Shown here in pieces: positions 8,669-18,618 of a DNA stretch of 64,000 nucleotides; position 1 is the stretch's first letter, and every line of letters begins with the position of its first letter. The stretch covers positions 267,461 through 331,460 of the forward strand of contig NZ_KK211214.1 in assembly GCF_000621125.1 (NCBI RefSeq). The letters run 5' to 3'. The translations under genes were made by a program, and so were the position numbers. The notes beneath the pieces are model-generated. The model was not told the DNA's origin. It saw only the letters and a list, made by a program, of their open reading frames with translations, and searched no databases. This stretch comes from Maribacter antarcticus DSM 21422 (lineage in GTDB: Bacteria; Bacteroidota; Bacteroidia; Flavobacteriales; Flavobacteriaceae).

Positions 8669-11600
8669 ATGAAAAATATAGCCGCTTACAAGCCTGTTCA
8701 TAAAATAAGAATTGTGACGGCTGCTTCGTTGTTTGATGGGCATGATGCGTCCATCAATATCATGCGAAGAATAATTCAGTCTACTGGCGTGGAGGTTATT
8801 CATTTGGGACATGATCGTAGCGTTGGGGAGGTTGTGAATACCGCCATCCAAGAGGATGTGAACGCTATTTGTATTACATCGTATCAAGGAGGTCATAACG
8901 AATATTTTAAATACATGTATGATCTGCTCAAAGAGCGAGGCAGTGAACATATCAAAATATTTGGAGGTGGTGGAGGTGTCATTCTTCCACAGGAGATTAA
9001 GGAATTAATGGACTACGGTATCTGCCGCTTGTACTCCCCAGATGACGGTAGGGAAATGGGATTACAGGGAATGATTAATGATTTGGTACAGCAATCGGAC
9101 TTTCCAGTTGGTGATAATATCCATAACGAGGCTGAAAGGCTTCCCGAAAAGAATCATAAGGCCATAGCCAAACTTATTTCTGCAGCAGAAAATTTTCCGG
9201 ATTTGGCTAAAAATGCATTAGCATCGGTTGCCCTTGCGGCGGCCGACTCTAAAACTCCTGTTTTGGGAATTACGGGTACGGGAGGATCGGGTAAGTCCTC
9301 TTTGGTAGATGAATTAGTGAGACGCTTCCTAATGGATTTCCCAGAGAAAACCTTGGGAATTATATCCGTTGATCCTTCTAAAAGAAAAACTGGTGGCGCA
9401 CTCTTGGGCGATAGGATTCGTATGAACGCTATTAATGATTCTAGAGTCTATATGCGGAGCTTGGCTACGAGGCAATCCAATCTAGCCCTATCTAAGCATG
9501 TGAACAAAACAGTGGAAGTATTAAAGGCGTCCCATTTCGATTTGATTATTCTGGAAACTTCTGGTATTGGTCAGTCCGATACCGAAATTATAGAACACAG
9601 CGATGTATCGCTCTATGTGATGACACCCGAATTCGGCGCCGCTACCCAGTTGGAGAAAATAGATATGTTGGATTTTGCTGATTTGGTGGCCATTAACAAG
9701 TTTGATAAAAGAGGTGCCTTGGATGCGCACCGCGATGTAAAGAAACAATACATGCGAAATCATAATCTTTGGGATACCAAACAAGACGACTTGCCCGTTT
9801 TTGGCACCATTGCGTCCCAGTTCAATGACCCAGGGATGAACCGTTTGTACAGCGCAGTATTGGGCGAGTTAGTAGGAAAATCAAAAGCACCATTGCTTTC
9901 TTCTATTGATTTTTTATCTGGTTCCTCGGAAAAAATCTATGTGATACCACCGGCCCGAACACGCTATCTTTCTGAAATAGCCGAAAGCAATAGGTCTTAT
10001 GACGCTAATGTGGTAACACAGGCACAAACGGCACAAAAGCTCTATGGTATGTATAAGACCTTGGAATCGGTAAGTGGACAGCTTCCTGAGTTAACGGTGC
10101 AAGGCTTGGAAATGGAAACCGACGCTAAGCGAACAAACGGTGCATCTGATCTTTGTACGCTTTTATTGGCAGAGTTCGATAGCGTAAAGCTGAATTTAGA
10201 TCCTTACAATTGGAAATTGATACTGGAATGGCAGGATAAAGTAGCCCGATATAAAAATCCTATTTATACATTTAAAGTACGTGATAAGGAATTAAAAATA
10301 GATACCCACACCACATCGCTTTCCCATTCGCAAATACCAAAAATCGCACTGCCAAAATACGAAGCTTGGGGAGATTTATTGAAATGGATATTACAGGAGA
10401 ATGTGCCAGGGGAATTCCCTTTCGCAGCCGGACTATATCCATTTAAAAGAACGGCAGAAGATCCTACAAGAATGTTTGCAGGGGAAGGAGGACCGGAACG
10501 TACCAACAGAAGGTTTCATTATGTAAGTGCGGGACTTCCTGCAAAAAGATTATCCACCGCTTTTGATAGCGTTACCCTTTACGGGAACGACCCAGACTAT
10601 AGACCGGATATCTACGGAAAAATTGGAAATGCAGGGGTAAGTGTTTGCTGCTTGGACGATGCCAAAAAACTCTATTCTGGTTTCAACTTGGCCGACCCTA
10701 TGACATCGGTAAGCATGACGATTAATGGTCCTGCACCTATGCTGCTGGCCTTTTTTATGAATGCCGCCATAGATCAGCAATGCGAGTTATATATTTTGGA
10801 TAAAGGACTGGAGCAAACGGTGACAAAGAAAATCAAGGCCATGTATGCCAATGCTGAAAGGCCCAAATACCATGGCGATTTACCTGAAGGAAATGATGGC
10901 TTGGGCTTACTCCTTTTAGGGGTTACGGGAGATCAGGTATTGCCAAAAGAAGTCTATCAACAAATAAAAATTAAAACGCTATCTGAAATCAGGGGTACGG
11001 TACAAGCTGATATTCTAAAGGAAGATCAAGCCCAGAATACTTGTATTTTTTCGACTGAATTTGCCCTCCGACTCATGGGCGATGTACAGGAATATTTTAT
11101 TACCAATGCAGTGCGTAATTTTTATTCGGTTTCCATTTCTGGCTACCATATCGCAGAGGCAGGTGCTAACCCAATTACGCAATTGGCATTGACCTTGTCT
11201 AATGGTTTTACCTTTGTAGAATATTACCTTTCTAGAGGGATGGATATCAATGCCTTCGGGCCCAATTTATCCTTTTTCTTCTCCAATGGTATAGATCCTG
11301 AATACGCGGTCATAGGTCGTGTTTCCAGAAAGATTTGGGCCAAGGCCATGAAATATAAATACGGAGCAAACGAAAGGGCGCAAATGTTGAAATACCACAT
11401 TCAGACCTCAGGTAGGAGTTTGCATGCCCAAGAAATAGATTTTAACGATATACGTACGACCTTGCAGGCATTATATGCTATTTACGATAATTGTAATTCA
11501 TTGCATACCAATGCCTACGATGAGGCTATTACCACGCCAACTGAGGATTCTGTAAGAAGGGCGATGGCTATACAATTGATTATCAACAAAGAGCTGGGTC

Positions 11601-12085
11601 TTACCCAAAACGAAAACCCGCTACAAGGTTCTTTTATTATTGAGGAGCTGACCGATTTGGTTGAGGAAGCTGTACTATTGGAGTTTGATAGGATTACGGA
11701 AAGGGGAGGCGTACTGGGCGCCATGGAAACCATGTACCAACGCAATAAAATTCAAGAAGAAAGCTTGCATTATGAAACACTAAAACACAATGGCGATTTT
11801 CCTATTATTGGGGTTAACACCTTCTTGAGTTCCAAGGGTTCTCCTACTATTTTGCCGGATGAGGTCATTAGGGCCACCACCGAAGAAAAGGAATATCAGA
11901 TTAAAACATTGGAGCATTTGCACAATAGGGAAAACCAAGTTGCTTTATTGGAAGCACTTCAAAAAAAGGCCATGGCCAACGAGAATGTTTTTGAGGAGCT
12001 TATGGAAGTAGCGAAATACTGCTCCCTAGGTCAGATAACCAATGCACTCTTTGCTGTTGGTGGCCAGTATCGTAGGAATATGTAA
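8669..12085 (+). CDS. icmF: Fused B12-dependent acyl-CoA mutase with G-protein chaperone, isobutyryl-CoA mutase type
   Basis: The 1138-residue protein has three parts. An N-terminal B12-binding domain (about 15-140) carries DGHDAS and GGGGGVI motifs. A MeaB-type GTPase (about 180-400) has the P-loop GTGGSGKSS and an NKFD motif. The C-terminal half is the acyl-CoA mutase TIM barrel. This order is that of IcmF, which rearranges isobutyryl-CoA and n-butyryl-CoA using adenosylcobalamin and carries its own chaperone. Two residues that separate mutases are visible: TRMFAG has Phe (codon 10475-10477) where methylmalonyl-CoA mutase has Tyr, and DQAQNTCIF has Gln (11033-11035) where it has Arg. Both match isobutyryl-CoA mutase. 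I use the ATG at 8669 because an in-frame TTG at 8636 sits inside the promoter. It is monocistronic, with no mutase partner nearby. Confidence 0.9.
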   Translation: MKNIAAYKPVHKIRIVTAASLFDGHDASINIMRRIIQSTGVEVIHLGHDRSVGEVVNTAIQEDVNAICITSYQGGHNEYFKYMYDLLKERGSEHIKIFGGGGGVILPQEIKELMDYGICRLYSPDDGREMGLQGMINDLVQQSDFPVGDNIHNEAERLPEKNHKAIAKLISAAENFPDLAKNALASVALAAADSKTPVLGITGTGGSGKSSLVDELVRRFLMDFPEKTLGIISVDPSKRKTGGALLGDRIRMNAINDSRVYMRSLATRQSNLALSKHVNKTVEVLKASHFDLIILETSGIGQSDTEIIEHSDVSLYVMTPEFGAATQLEKIDMLDFADLVAINKFDKRGALDAHRDVKKQYMRNHNLWDTKQDDLPVFGTIASQFNDPGMNRLYSAVLGELVGKSKAPLLSSIDFLSGSSEKIYVIPPARTRYLSEIAESNRSYDANVVTQAQTAQKLYGMYKTLESVSGQLPELTVQGLEMETDAKRTNGASDLCTLLLAEFDSVKLNLDPYNWKLILEWQDKVARYKNPIYTFKVRDKELKIDTHTTSLSHSQIPKIALPKYEAWGDLLKWILQENVPGEFPFAAGLYPFKRTAEDPTRMFAGEGGPERTNRRFHYVSAGLPAKRLSTAFDSVTLYGNDPDYRPDIYGKIGNAGVSVCCLDDAKKLYSGFNLADPMTSVSMTINGPAPMLLAFFMNAAIDQQCELYILDKGLEQTVTKKIKAMYANAERPKYHGDLPEGNDGLGLLLLGVTGDQVLPKEVYQQIKIKTLSEIRGTVQADILKEDQAQNTCIFSTEFALRLMGDVQEYFITNAVRNFYSVSISGYHIAEAGANPITQLALTLSNGFTFVEYYLSRGMDINAFGPNLSFFFSNGIDPEYAVIGRVSRKIWAKAMKYKYGANERAQMLKYHIQTSGRSLHAQEIDFNDIRTTLQALYAIYDNCNSLHTNAYDEAITTPTEDSVRRAMAIQLIINKELGLTQNENPLQGSFIIEELTDLVEEAVLLEFDRITERGGVLGAMETMYQRNKIQEESLHYETLKHNGDFPIIGVNTFLSSKGSPTILPDEVIRATTEEKEYQIKTLEHLHNRENQVALLEALQKKAMANENVFEELMEVAKYCSLGQITNALFAVGGQYRRNM

Positions 12086-12187
12086 GTGTGCTTTGATGTG
12101 TATTGCCCTTAGTGTCTTTAATGCTCAATATTAGTGATTTAAATTAAACCAACCATGCTAACCGTACTGCCACGAGGCAAGCAACAT

Positions 12188-12232
12188 GAAGCAATCTGTT
12201 TATTGATTTGAATAAAAGGAACAGTTTGCTTC
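12188..12232. other. Imperfect inverted repeat between convergent genes
   Basis: GAAGCAATCTGTT and AACAGTTTGCTTC form a 13-bp stem with one mismatch, separated by about 19 bases. It lies between the convergent icmF and Gfo/Idh/MocA genes and could act as a weak bidirectional transcription stop, but no long U tract follows it. Confidence 0.3.
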
Positions 12233-12295
12233 GTGCCTCCCAAAGGTGCTAAAAATATTCTTTTTAGAATACCTCAAACAAAAATCAAAATATGT

Positions 12296-13627
12296 TTACA
12301 ACTTTGGCTCCCAGCCTTTAGCGTATTCTCTTTTCCAGCTTTTCATTACTTTTTCATTGTTAAGTACTTTTCCTGTCTTTTGGTCTATTTTTAAAGTTTC
12401 GCCTGCATCCTGGGCCATGTTGCCTAGGTGGCATAGCATGGTTGAAATGCTTGCGTCGTTAATCTCTGCATGCAAGGAGGTATCCCGCCGTATGGCATCA
12501 AAAAAGTTACCTACATGGTCTACGTCCAGGTTTCCTTTCCCCCTCGTATTCGTTGTAGCGCTTTGGGCTTTTTCAAATTCAAACTTGAGGGAATTTCCTT
12601 GTAAATCGAATTGTTTGTAGAAATTTCGATCTAATTGTATAATTCCTTTGCTTCCATAAATGGTTACACCACGGCCTGGTTGTTCTGGCATAATGACACC
12701 GCGACTATGGCCTGTCCAAGTAATAAATTTGTTATCTGGATATTTAAAGGTGACCTGTTGGTTGTCTACAAATTCCCAGTCATCGTCAAAGGTGTATTTT
12801 CCACCAAAGGAAGTTACACTTTCCGGTAAATCGACACCTAATGCCCAGCGACAAATATCAACCTCATGGGTTCCGTTGTTGTGCATTTCGCCAGTTCCCC
12901 AAGTTTTGAACCAATGCCAGTTATAAGGGTGTATATTGTCCCTGTAGGACTCTCGTGGTGCGGGGCCTTGCCATAGGTCCCAATCTAATGTTTTTGGAAC
13001 AGCAATTTCGTTTCCCTTTCCAATAGATCCACGGTTGTTGGAATAGTAGGCCTCTCCCTTGTAAACTTCGCCAATTTCTCCCGCTCTAATATCTTCAATA
13101 GCCTGTATGGACGTTAGGGCAGAACGCTGCTGGTTACCCATTTGTACCTTTTTGCTGTATTTGTTCTGCGCAGCGACCAAGAGGTCGTTCTCATGTGGAT
13201 TGTGACTACATGGTTTTTCTATATATACATGTTTGCCTGCTTGCATAGCCATTATGGCCATTGGGGCATGCCAGTGTTCTGGAGTGGCTATAAATACCGC
13301 ATCTACATCTTTGTCCTCTAGTATTTTTCTAAAATCCTTTTCCACTTTAGGAACATAACCGATATTCTTTTGGCACCAGATATTATGCGCTTCTATGATG
13401 ACATCGTCTACATCACAATTGTAGAGAATTTTTGCATTGGTATTGGCATGAATTGCCAATACATGTGCTTTTGCCCTACTACGAACGCCTATGACAGCAC
13501 AATTAATATGGTCGTTCGCCCCTAATATCCTAGCATTGGCCATCGCAGAAAATGGTAGTCCGCCCAGCGTTAATGCCAAAGAGCCAGCTGTTGTCTTTTT
13601 GATGAAATCTCTTCTATTGTTTGTCAT
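12296..13627 (-). CDS. Tat-exported Gfo/Idh/MocA-family oxidoreductase
   Basis: The 443-residue protein opens with a twin-arginine signal (RRDFIKKTTAGSLALTLGG, cut near AMAN), so it is exported folded with its nicotinamide cofactor to the periplasm. The Rossmann fold follows (CAVIGVRSRAKAH; family consensus GxGxxG-like), then EKPCSHNPHEN, the family's catalytic Lys region, and a C-terminal alpha/beta domain with HNNGTHEVDICRWAL. Members oxidise or reduce sugar hydroxyls using bound NAD(P). The DUF1080 lipoprotein gene starts upstream on the same strand and ends three bases before this ATG. Known 3-keto-glycoside pathways combine just these two families, so a role in periplasmic keto-sugar formation or reduction is likely; the substrate is unknown. 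Confidence 0.9.
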   Translation of the reverse strand: MTNNRRDFIKKTTAGSLALTLGGLPFSAMANARILGANDHINCAVIGVRSRAKAHVLAIHANTNAKILYNCDVDDVIIEAHNIWCQKNIGYVPKVEKDFRKILEDKDVDAVFIATPEHWHAPMAIMAMQAGKHVYIEKPCSHNPHENDLLVAAQNKYSKKVQMGNQQRSALTSIQAIEDIRAGEIGEVYKGEAYYSNNRGSIGKGNEIAVPKTLDWDLWQGPAPRESYRDNIHPYNWHWFKTWGTGEMHNNGTHEVDICRWALGVDLPESVTSFGGKYTFDDDWEFVDNQQVTFKYPDNKFITWTGHSRGVIMPEQPGRGVTIYGSKGIIQLDRNFYKQFDLQGNSLKFEFEKAQSATTNTRGKGNLDVDHVGNFFDAIRRDTSLHAEINDASISTMLCHLGNMAQDAGETLKIDQKTGKVLNNEKVMKSWKREYAKGWEPKL

Positions 13628-13630
13628 GGT

Positions 13631-15037
13631 CTAGTTGTTGGTTAGTGGCTTTATTTTAATATTCTTAAAACTTACATGGTCTCCGTGGTCCTGTAGCAGA
13701 ATTTGGCCACTTTCCAATTCCCCAAAATTGGGCCAAGTAAGGTATTTACTTTCGGATACCAGTTTTCTGTAGATATCACTTTTACGTTGGTATTCCAGCA
13801 CCTTAGCTCCGTTAAGGTAGTGTTCTACTTGATTGTTTTTTGAGATAATATGTGCTGTGTTCCATTCGCCAATAGGATTTGTGGGTTTGTTTACATCGGC
13901 TTGGACAAGATCATAGAGTGATGCCACCGTTCTACTACCCTCGTGACTTCCTTTTTTTGCATCAGGATGTTTTTCGTCATCTAAAATTTGATACTCTAGA
14001 CCAATGGAAGATCCTGAACCTTTGTTCAGTTCCGTATCCACATAATATTTAATACCACTATTTGCGCCTTCGGTCAGTTTAAAATCCAACATTAACTCAA
14101 AATCATTATATTTTTCTGTGGTCACAATATCGCCACCTGCAGCAGATTCTTCTCCTCCTGACGATAATACGGTAAGGACACCGCCTTCAATAGCCCATCC
14201 TTTTTCTGGGAAATTTTCCGATTTTGCACCTCTCCAGCCCTTGGTCGTTTGCCCGTCCCAAAGCATTTCCCAACCTTGGTCAGACTCGTTTTTGGTTAGT
14301 CGGTTTGTATTATTTATTAACGGTAAAGGGCTATTTTGAGCATACCTGTCAAGACTATCCGTGAGTATGCGAATATTTTTCCAAATGATTTCTGTTCCTT
14401 CTTTTTGCTCTTTGTTGATGGCGTGCACCTGCAGCCCAATGAATCCGCTGGCGGTTTGGTCATCTACCAAATAGGAAGCTGGAACACCATTAATCCATGT
14501 CTTAAGCGTATCCCCTAGCGCTTCTATACGATAGTGGTTCCAGCCGTTTTGTTTGAAGGCTTGTTTTGCTGCGGTGTTTTCATCCGAAAGAGGATGTAAC
14601 CATCCTCTTCTAGATTCATCATAAATACCAGCGCTCCAAGCCCTGTCTGAAGGGTCTATTTCAATTTGATAGCCATGCACCCTTCCGTTTCTGTAATGGG
14701 GATAGCTATTGCTACGTATCTGTATGCCAGAGTTCATACTAGAGTCTACCTTGTATTCCAGTTCCAAGATAAAATCGCCATACATTTTATCCGAAGTAAG
14801 AAAAGAGTTTGGCGTGTTGGAGACCGTAGATCCTACAATGGTACCTTCTCTTACTTCGTAGGTAGCTTCACCACCTTTTTGCGTCCATCCGTTCAATGTT
14901 TCCCCATCAAAAAGAGAAACCCATGGAGTGTCATCCTTTTCCTGTTCTGCACAGGAATAAAAAAATAAGCTAATCAACACAAGAAGTATAATTGGGCCAA
15001 ATGTGATAGATGGGATACGATTGGATGTTCTTTTCAT
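13631..15037 (-). CDS. DUF1080 lipoprotein with two 3-keto-disaccharide hydrolase-like domains
   Basis: The 468-residue protein has a lipoprotein signal peptide (basic start, hydrophobic core, lipobox ending SLFFYSC at about residue 29) and the Cys is followed by AEQEKDD, an acidic patch that can direct surface export in Bacteroidota. Two tandem DUF1080 (concanavalin-like) domains follow, about 37-225 (WVSLFDGETLNGW ... FIGLQVH) and about 255-465 (WEMLWDGQTTKGW ... GQILLQDHG). DUF1080 enzymes hydrolyse 3-keto-glycosides produced by a Gfo/Idh/MocA or flavin dehydrogenase. Its immediate neighbour is such an oxidoreductase, so the pair probably acts together. The stop is three bases before the oxidoreductase ATG. 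Confidence 0.88.
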   Translation of the reverse strand: MKRTSNRIPSITFGPIILLVLISLFFYSCAEQEKDDTPWVSLFDGETLNGWTQKGGEATYEVREGTIVGSTVSNTPNSFLTSDKMYGDFILELEYKVDSSMNSGIQIRSNSYPHYRNGRVHGYQIEIDPSDRAWSAGIYDESRRGWLHPLSDENTAAKQAFKQNGWNHYRIEALGDTLKTWINGVPASYLVDDQTASGFIGLQVHAINKEQKEGTEIIWKNIRILTDSLDRYAQNSPLPLINNTNRLTKNESDQGWEMLWDGQTTKGWRGAKSENFPEKGWAIEGGVLTVLSSGGEESAAGGDIVTTEKYNDFELMLDFKLTEGANSGIKYYVDTELNKGSGSSIGLEYQILDDEKHPDAKKGSHEGSRTVASLYDLVQADVNKPTNPIGEWNTAHIISKNNQVEHYLNGAKVLEYQRKSDIYRKLVSESKYLTWPNFGELESGQILLQDHGDHVSFKNIKIKPLTNN

Positions 15038-15765
15038 TTTAAAAATTCATTTTCGGTTGTCCTAAAGGTATAAATTTTACTGGGAAAAATTTTGATTTCA
15101 GACTGTATCAAATTTGATGGACTTCGGGATATCAAAAAAATAGAACGGTTTTAACACGGAGCAAGAATTATTTTAAGGAAATAGATCAGATTCTCTAGTT
15201 GAAACCAGTATCTAAATATTGGAGGAGGTCATAGGAGTAGACATGTCTTTTAGATACCGAAACAAAGATTCACCTGTTTTATCAGAACGAAACAAATAGT
15301 TAGAAGCTAACCAAAGCTTAGGTTTCTACGCAGCAAATTTTGAGAGTTTCATTTCAAATAAAAAAAGCTATAACAAAAAATCATGTTCATTAAAAATTGT
15401 GGGTTGTAGGTAAAGGCAGTGTAAGCTTGTATTATCGAGTAACCTTTTGTTCCTATGTTCAATTGATAATATGGAGTCAACAATAATAAATAGTAGTACA
15501 GCCAAGAGCAGTATAGAAGGAGGTAGTTGCCTTTACCATTAGTTCTGAAGTACAAAATATATAGTTCTTGGAGCAGGATAGCAACCCAAGTTGGATAAGG
15601 ATTTGACTAGGTATCTATGGCTTTATGAAATTCTCAATATTTTGCTTATAACAGTTATAAAAATATAATATATTATGTTAAAATAGACAAAAAAAAGCCA
15701 TCTTCTTTAACGGTATTACTAGGCTTACTTTTGTATTTTTAGTAAATCAATCAGAACACAACCAC
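15038..15765. other. Intergenic region without a supported gene
   Basis: About 730 AT-rich bases separate the divergently transcribed DUF1080 and TonB receptor genes. The only open stretches are short and interrupted by stops (one on the minus strand at 15349-15555 encodes a Tyr/Leu-rich peptide with no recognisable domain). Around 15230-15560 on the plus strand, broken open segments (for example one containing SFRYRNKDSPVL) could be an old gene remnant, but I cannot identify it. Confidence 0.4.
15726..15733 (+). promoter_or_regulatory. -7 box of the TonB receptor operon promoter
   Basis: TACTTTTG matches the Bacteroidota TAnnTTTG -7 consensus. No clear TTG is seen at the -33 position, so this is a tentative call. 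It would place the transcript start about 90 bases before the ATG at 15835. Confidence 0.4.
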
Positions 15766-15834
15766 ATGACAATTCTTTTTAAGTTTCAGAATATAATAGC
15801 TTCTCACATACGTTTGTCCTCATTTTCCATAAAT

Positions 15835-18615
15835 ATGCATAGGGTAAGAATATTACTTTTTGTCTTCTTTTTTGTAGGAGTATTACCGCTAGCTGGTCAA
15901 GAACCTGTTGTTGTGTCAGGCGTATACAACCAGGTATCGCTTGAAGAGGTGATTTTGGATTTGGAGAAAAAAAGTGGCTATAACTTCTTTTTTTTAAAGG
16001 ATTGGGTCGCTCAGGATTCGGTTACGCTCACGGTTAACAATGAAGCTATTTTTTCCGTTCTAGACAAGGTTTTGGAAGGTACTCCCTTAAACTATCACAT
16101 ACTTGAAAATGAGAAACGCATCATACTGTTGGAAAATACGATTGTATATGATGAATTACCACTGTATTTTTTTGGCAGGGACAGCACCAATGTAAATACT
16201 GAAACGACTAGGGGTATTAGAAACGTACCGCCTCCTACCTTTTTTAATGAGGATGTGCGCCAAACACAAAAAGAGTATGCTGTTTCCAGGGTAGGTAAGG
16301 CTGATGTTACAAAACTGAAATCAGCGTATATGCTAAATGGCAAAGCTTTTAATGCTAGAACGGGAACGGTTATAGAAGATCTTGCCATTAGGATCAAGGG
16401 TACGAATATGTTGAGCGTGACCAATACCCAAGGAGATTTTGAGTTGGAGTTGCCCGCAGGTTATAATGTGTTAAGCATTAGAGCCATGGGAATCGCTTCT
16501 ACCGAACGTGAAGTAATCATGTACAGTGATGGCAGCCTTAACTTGGTGCTGGAAGAAGGCCTGCAGCAATTAGATGAGGTAGTGGTCGAGGCCGATGCCG
16601 CTAAAAACGTGGAAGATGCGATAACAGGGAGTGAGCAAATCGATTCCGAGGAATCTAAAAACATTCCCTTGGTACTAGGAGAGCGAGATGTTTTACAAGT
16701 AGCGAAAGCACTTCCAGGCATATCGTCGGCAGGTGAAGGGGCTACAGGCCTAAATGTTCGGGGTGGGAAAACGGACCAGAATCTCGTGCTCTTAGACGAT
16801 GCTGTGATTTACAATCCACAACACTTTTTCGGTATTTTTCAGGCCTTGAATCCATTTACGACCAAAGGCGTTGATATATACAAAGGAGCCGTACCCTTAG
16901 AATTTGGAGGCCGTCTATCCTCTGTTTTTGACATCCGCACAAAAAACGGAAACGTTGAGGAGGTTTCGGGTGAAGCATCTATAGGTCCTGTTACCGCAAA
17001 TTTAGCCTTAGAAATACCGTTACAAAAAGATAAGTCCTCCTTGGTCGTTGGCGCTAGGGGAGCCTATGCCGATTGGATTTTGCGCTCCCTTGATGACGAA
17101 TCCCTGAACAATAGCCAGGCCTCTTTCTTTGACGGTATCCTGAAGTACCATAACCGTATGGATGACAACAATGAGGTTAAAGCCACCGCTTATTACAGTC
17201 GGGATGCTTTTAGTATCACCTCTGACTCCTTGTATAACTATGATAACCGATTGTTTTCGGCACGCTGGGACCACAGGTATAACGAGAAAACTAATTCCGC
17301 CCTTATCGTCGGTAATAGTCGCTATGGTTTCGGAATCGATTTTGATAGTGAGGCCAATACCGATTTTGATCTCGACTATACCATAGAGGAAACGGAACTC
17401 AAGTATAAGCTGCGCACCCTGCTTAATGAAAAACATAAATTGGACTACGGTATTTCTACAAAATTCTACGCGGTAAATCCGGGCAGCATACAGCCTACAG
17501 GAGGCGATTCCAATGTCACAGCTAATTTTATAGATCAGGAACAGGCCTTGGAAGGTGCACTGTTTGTAGGAGACGAAATTACGCTCAGCGAAAAGCTTCT
17601 GGTTAATGTTGGACTACGGTATGCCTTTTTCGCCGCCTTGGGGTCTGGTACCCAGCGTACCTATCAAGATGGGTTACCCAAAAATGAGTCCACCGTATTG
17701 GACACCATAAGTTATGGTAGTGGCGATGTGGTAAAAACCTATGGCGGGCCGGAAGCTCGAATTTCTGTACGTTATTTGTTAAAACCGGACTTGTCCATTA
17801 AAGCAAGTTTCAATAATTCATATCAGTTCTTGCATACGCTGTCCAATAATACCACAGTCTCGCCTATAGACACTTGGAAGTTGTCCGACCTCAATATAGC
17901 GCCCCAGCAAGGGTATCAAGCCTCTTTAGGAATCTATAAGAACTTTAAGAATAATGAGTATGAACTGAGTCTGGAGGGGTACTATAAACGAATGGATAAT
18001 GTACTTGACTTTAAGACAGGTGCCGACCTGTTCCTGAACGAAAATGTGGAGACGGAAGTGCTTCAAGGTGATGGTAAGGCCTACGGAGTTGAGCTGCTAC
18101 TGAAAAAGAACAGGGGCGACTTTAATGGTTGGTTGAGCTATACCTATTCCAGAAGTCTATATCGGTTCGATAGTGAGTTTAGCGAGGAACGTGTCAACAA
18201 CGGGGATTTCTTTGCTTCCAACTTTGATAAGCCACATGATGTAAGCTTAATCACCAACTATAAGTTTAGCAAGCGGTACAGCCTATCGGCCAATTTTGTA
18301 TACCAGACCGGGCGCCCGGTAACCTATCCCATAGGAACCTTTAGATTCAATAATGCCGATTTTGTTGCCTTTAGTAACCGTAATGAATTTCGAATTCCTG
18401 ATTTCTATCGGTTAGACCTAGGCTTCAATATTGAGGGCAACCATAAAAAGAACAAACTGGCCCATAGCTTTGTGACCATTTCGGTGTATAATGTACTGGG
18501 AAGAAACAACCCCTACTCCGTATTTTTTGTAACCGATAACGGGGAAGTCAAGGCTCTGCAAAGTTCCATATTTGCAGTTCCTATACCTTCTATAACGTAT
18601 AATTTTAAATTTTAA
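15835..18615 (+). CDS. TonB-dependent receptor with STN and carboxypeptidase-regulatory domains
   Basis: The protein is an outer-membrane receptor. I choose the ATG at 15835 because it gives a normal signal peptide (MHRVRILLFVFFFVGVLPLAGQ); an in-frame ATG at 15766 would add 23 residues before it. After the signal come an STN domain (about 27-95), a linker, a carboxypeptidase-regulatory-like beta domain (about 165-250, LNGKAFNARTGTVIE), a TonB plug (about 270-390, LNVRGGKTDQNLVLLDDAVIYN) and a 22-strand barrel domain to the end, with terminal Phe (TYNFKF). STN domains often signal to anti-sigma factors, but none is nearby. Downstream are two DUF4249 lipoproteins and an MG2/plug-like protein in the same operon. 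The imported or bound ligand cannot be told from sequence. Confidence 0.9.
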   Translation: MHRVRILLFVFFFVGVLPLAGQEPVVVSGVYNQVSLEEVILDLEKKSGYNFFFLKDWVAQDSVTLTVNNEAIFSVLDKVLEGTPLNYHILENEKRIILLENTIVYDELPLYFFGRDSTNVNTETTRGIRNVPPPTFFNEDVRQTQKEYAVSRVGKADVTKLKSAYMLNGKAFNARTGTVIEDLAIRIKGTNMLSVTNTQGDFELELPAGYNVLSIRAMGIASTEREVIMYSDGSLNLVLEEGLQQLDEVVVEADAAKNVEDAITGSEQIDSEESKNIPLVLGERDVLQVAKALPGISSAGEGATGLNVRGGKTDQNLVLLDDAVIYNPQHFFGIFQALNPFTTKGVDIYKGAVPLEFGGRLSSVFDIRTKNGNVEEVSGEASIGPVTANLALEIPLQKDKSSLVVGARGAYADWILRSLDDESLNNSQASFFDGILKYHNRMDDNNEVKATAYYSRDAFSITSDSLYNYDNRLFSARWDHRYNEKTNSALIVGNSRYGFGIDFDSEANTDFDLDYTIEETELKYKLRTLLNEKHKLDYGISTKFYAVNPGSIQPTGGDSNVTANFIDQEQALEGALFVGDEITLSEKLLVNVGLRYAFFAALGSGTQRTYQDGLPKNESTVLDTISYGSGDVVKTYGGPEARISVRYLLKPDLSIKASFNNSYQFLHTLSNNTTVSPIDTWKLSDLNIAPQQGYQASLGIYKNFKNNEYELSLEGYYKRMDNVLDFKTGADLFLNENVETEVLQGDGKAYGVELLLKKNRGDFNGWLSYTYSRSLYRFDSEFSEERVNNGDFFASNFDKPHDVSLITNYKFSKRYSLSANFVYQTGRPVTYPIGTFRFNNADFVAFSNRNEFRIPDFYRLDLGFNIEGNHKKNKLAHSFVTISVYNVLGRNNPYSVFFVTDNGEVKALQSSIFAVPIPSITYNFKF

Positions 18616-18618
18616 CTT

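Noticed and set aside
15349-15555. 68-residue open frame on the minus strand
   Set aside because: Low-complexity Tyr/Leu content, no start context, and no recognisable family; it lies in AT-rich intergenic DNA.
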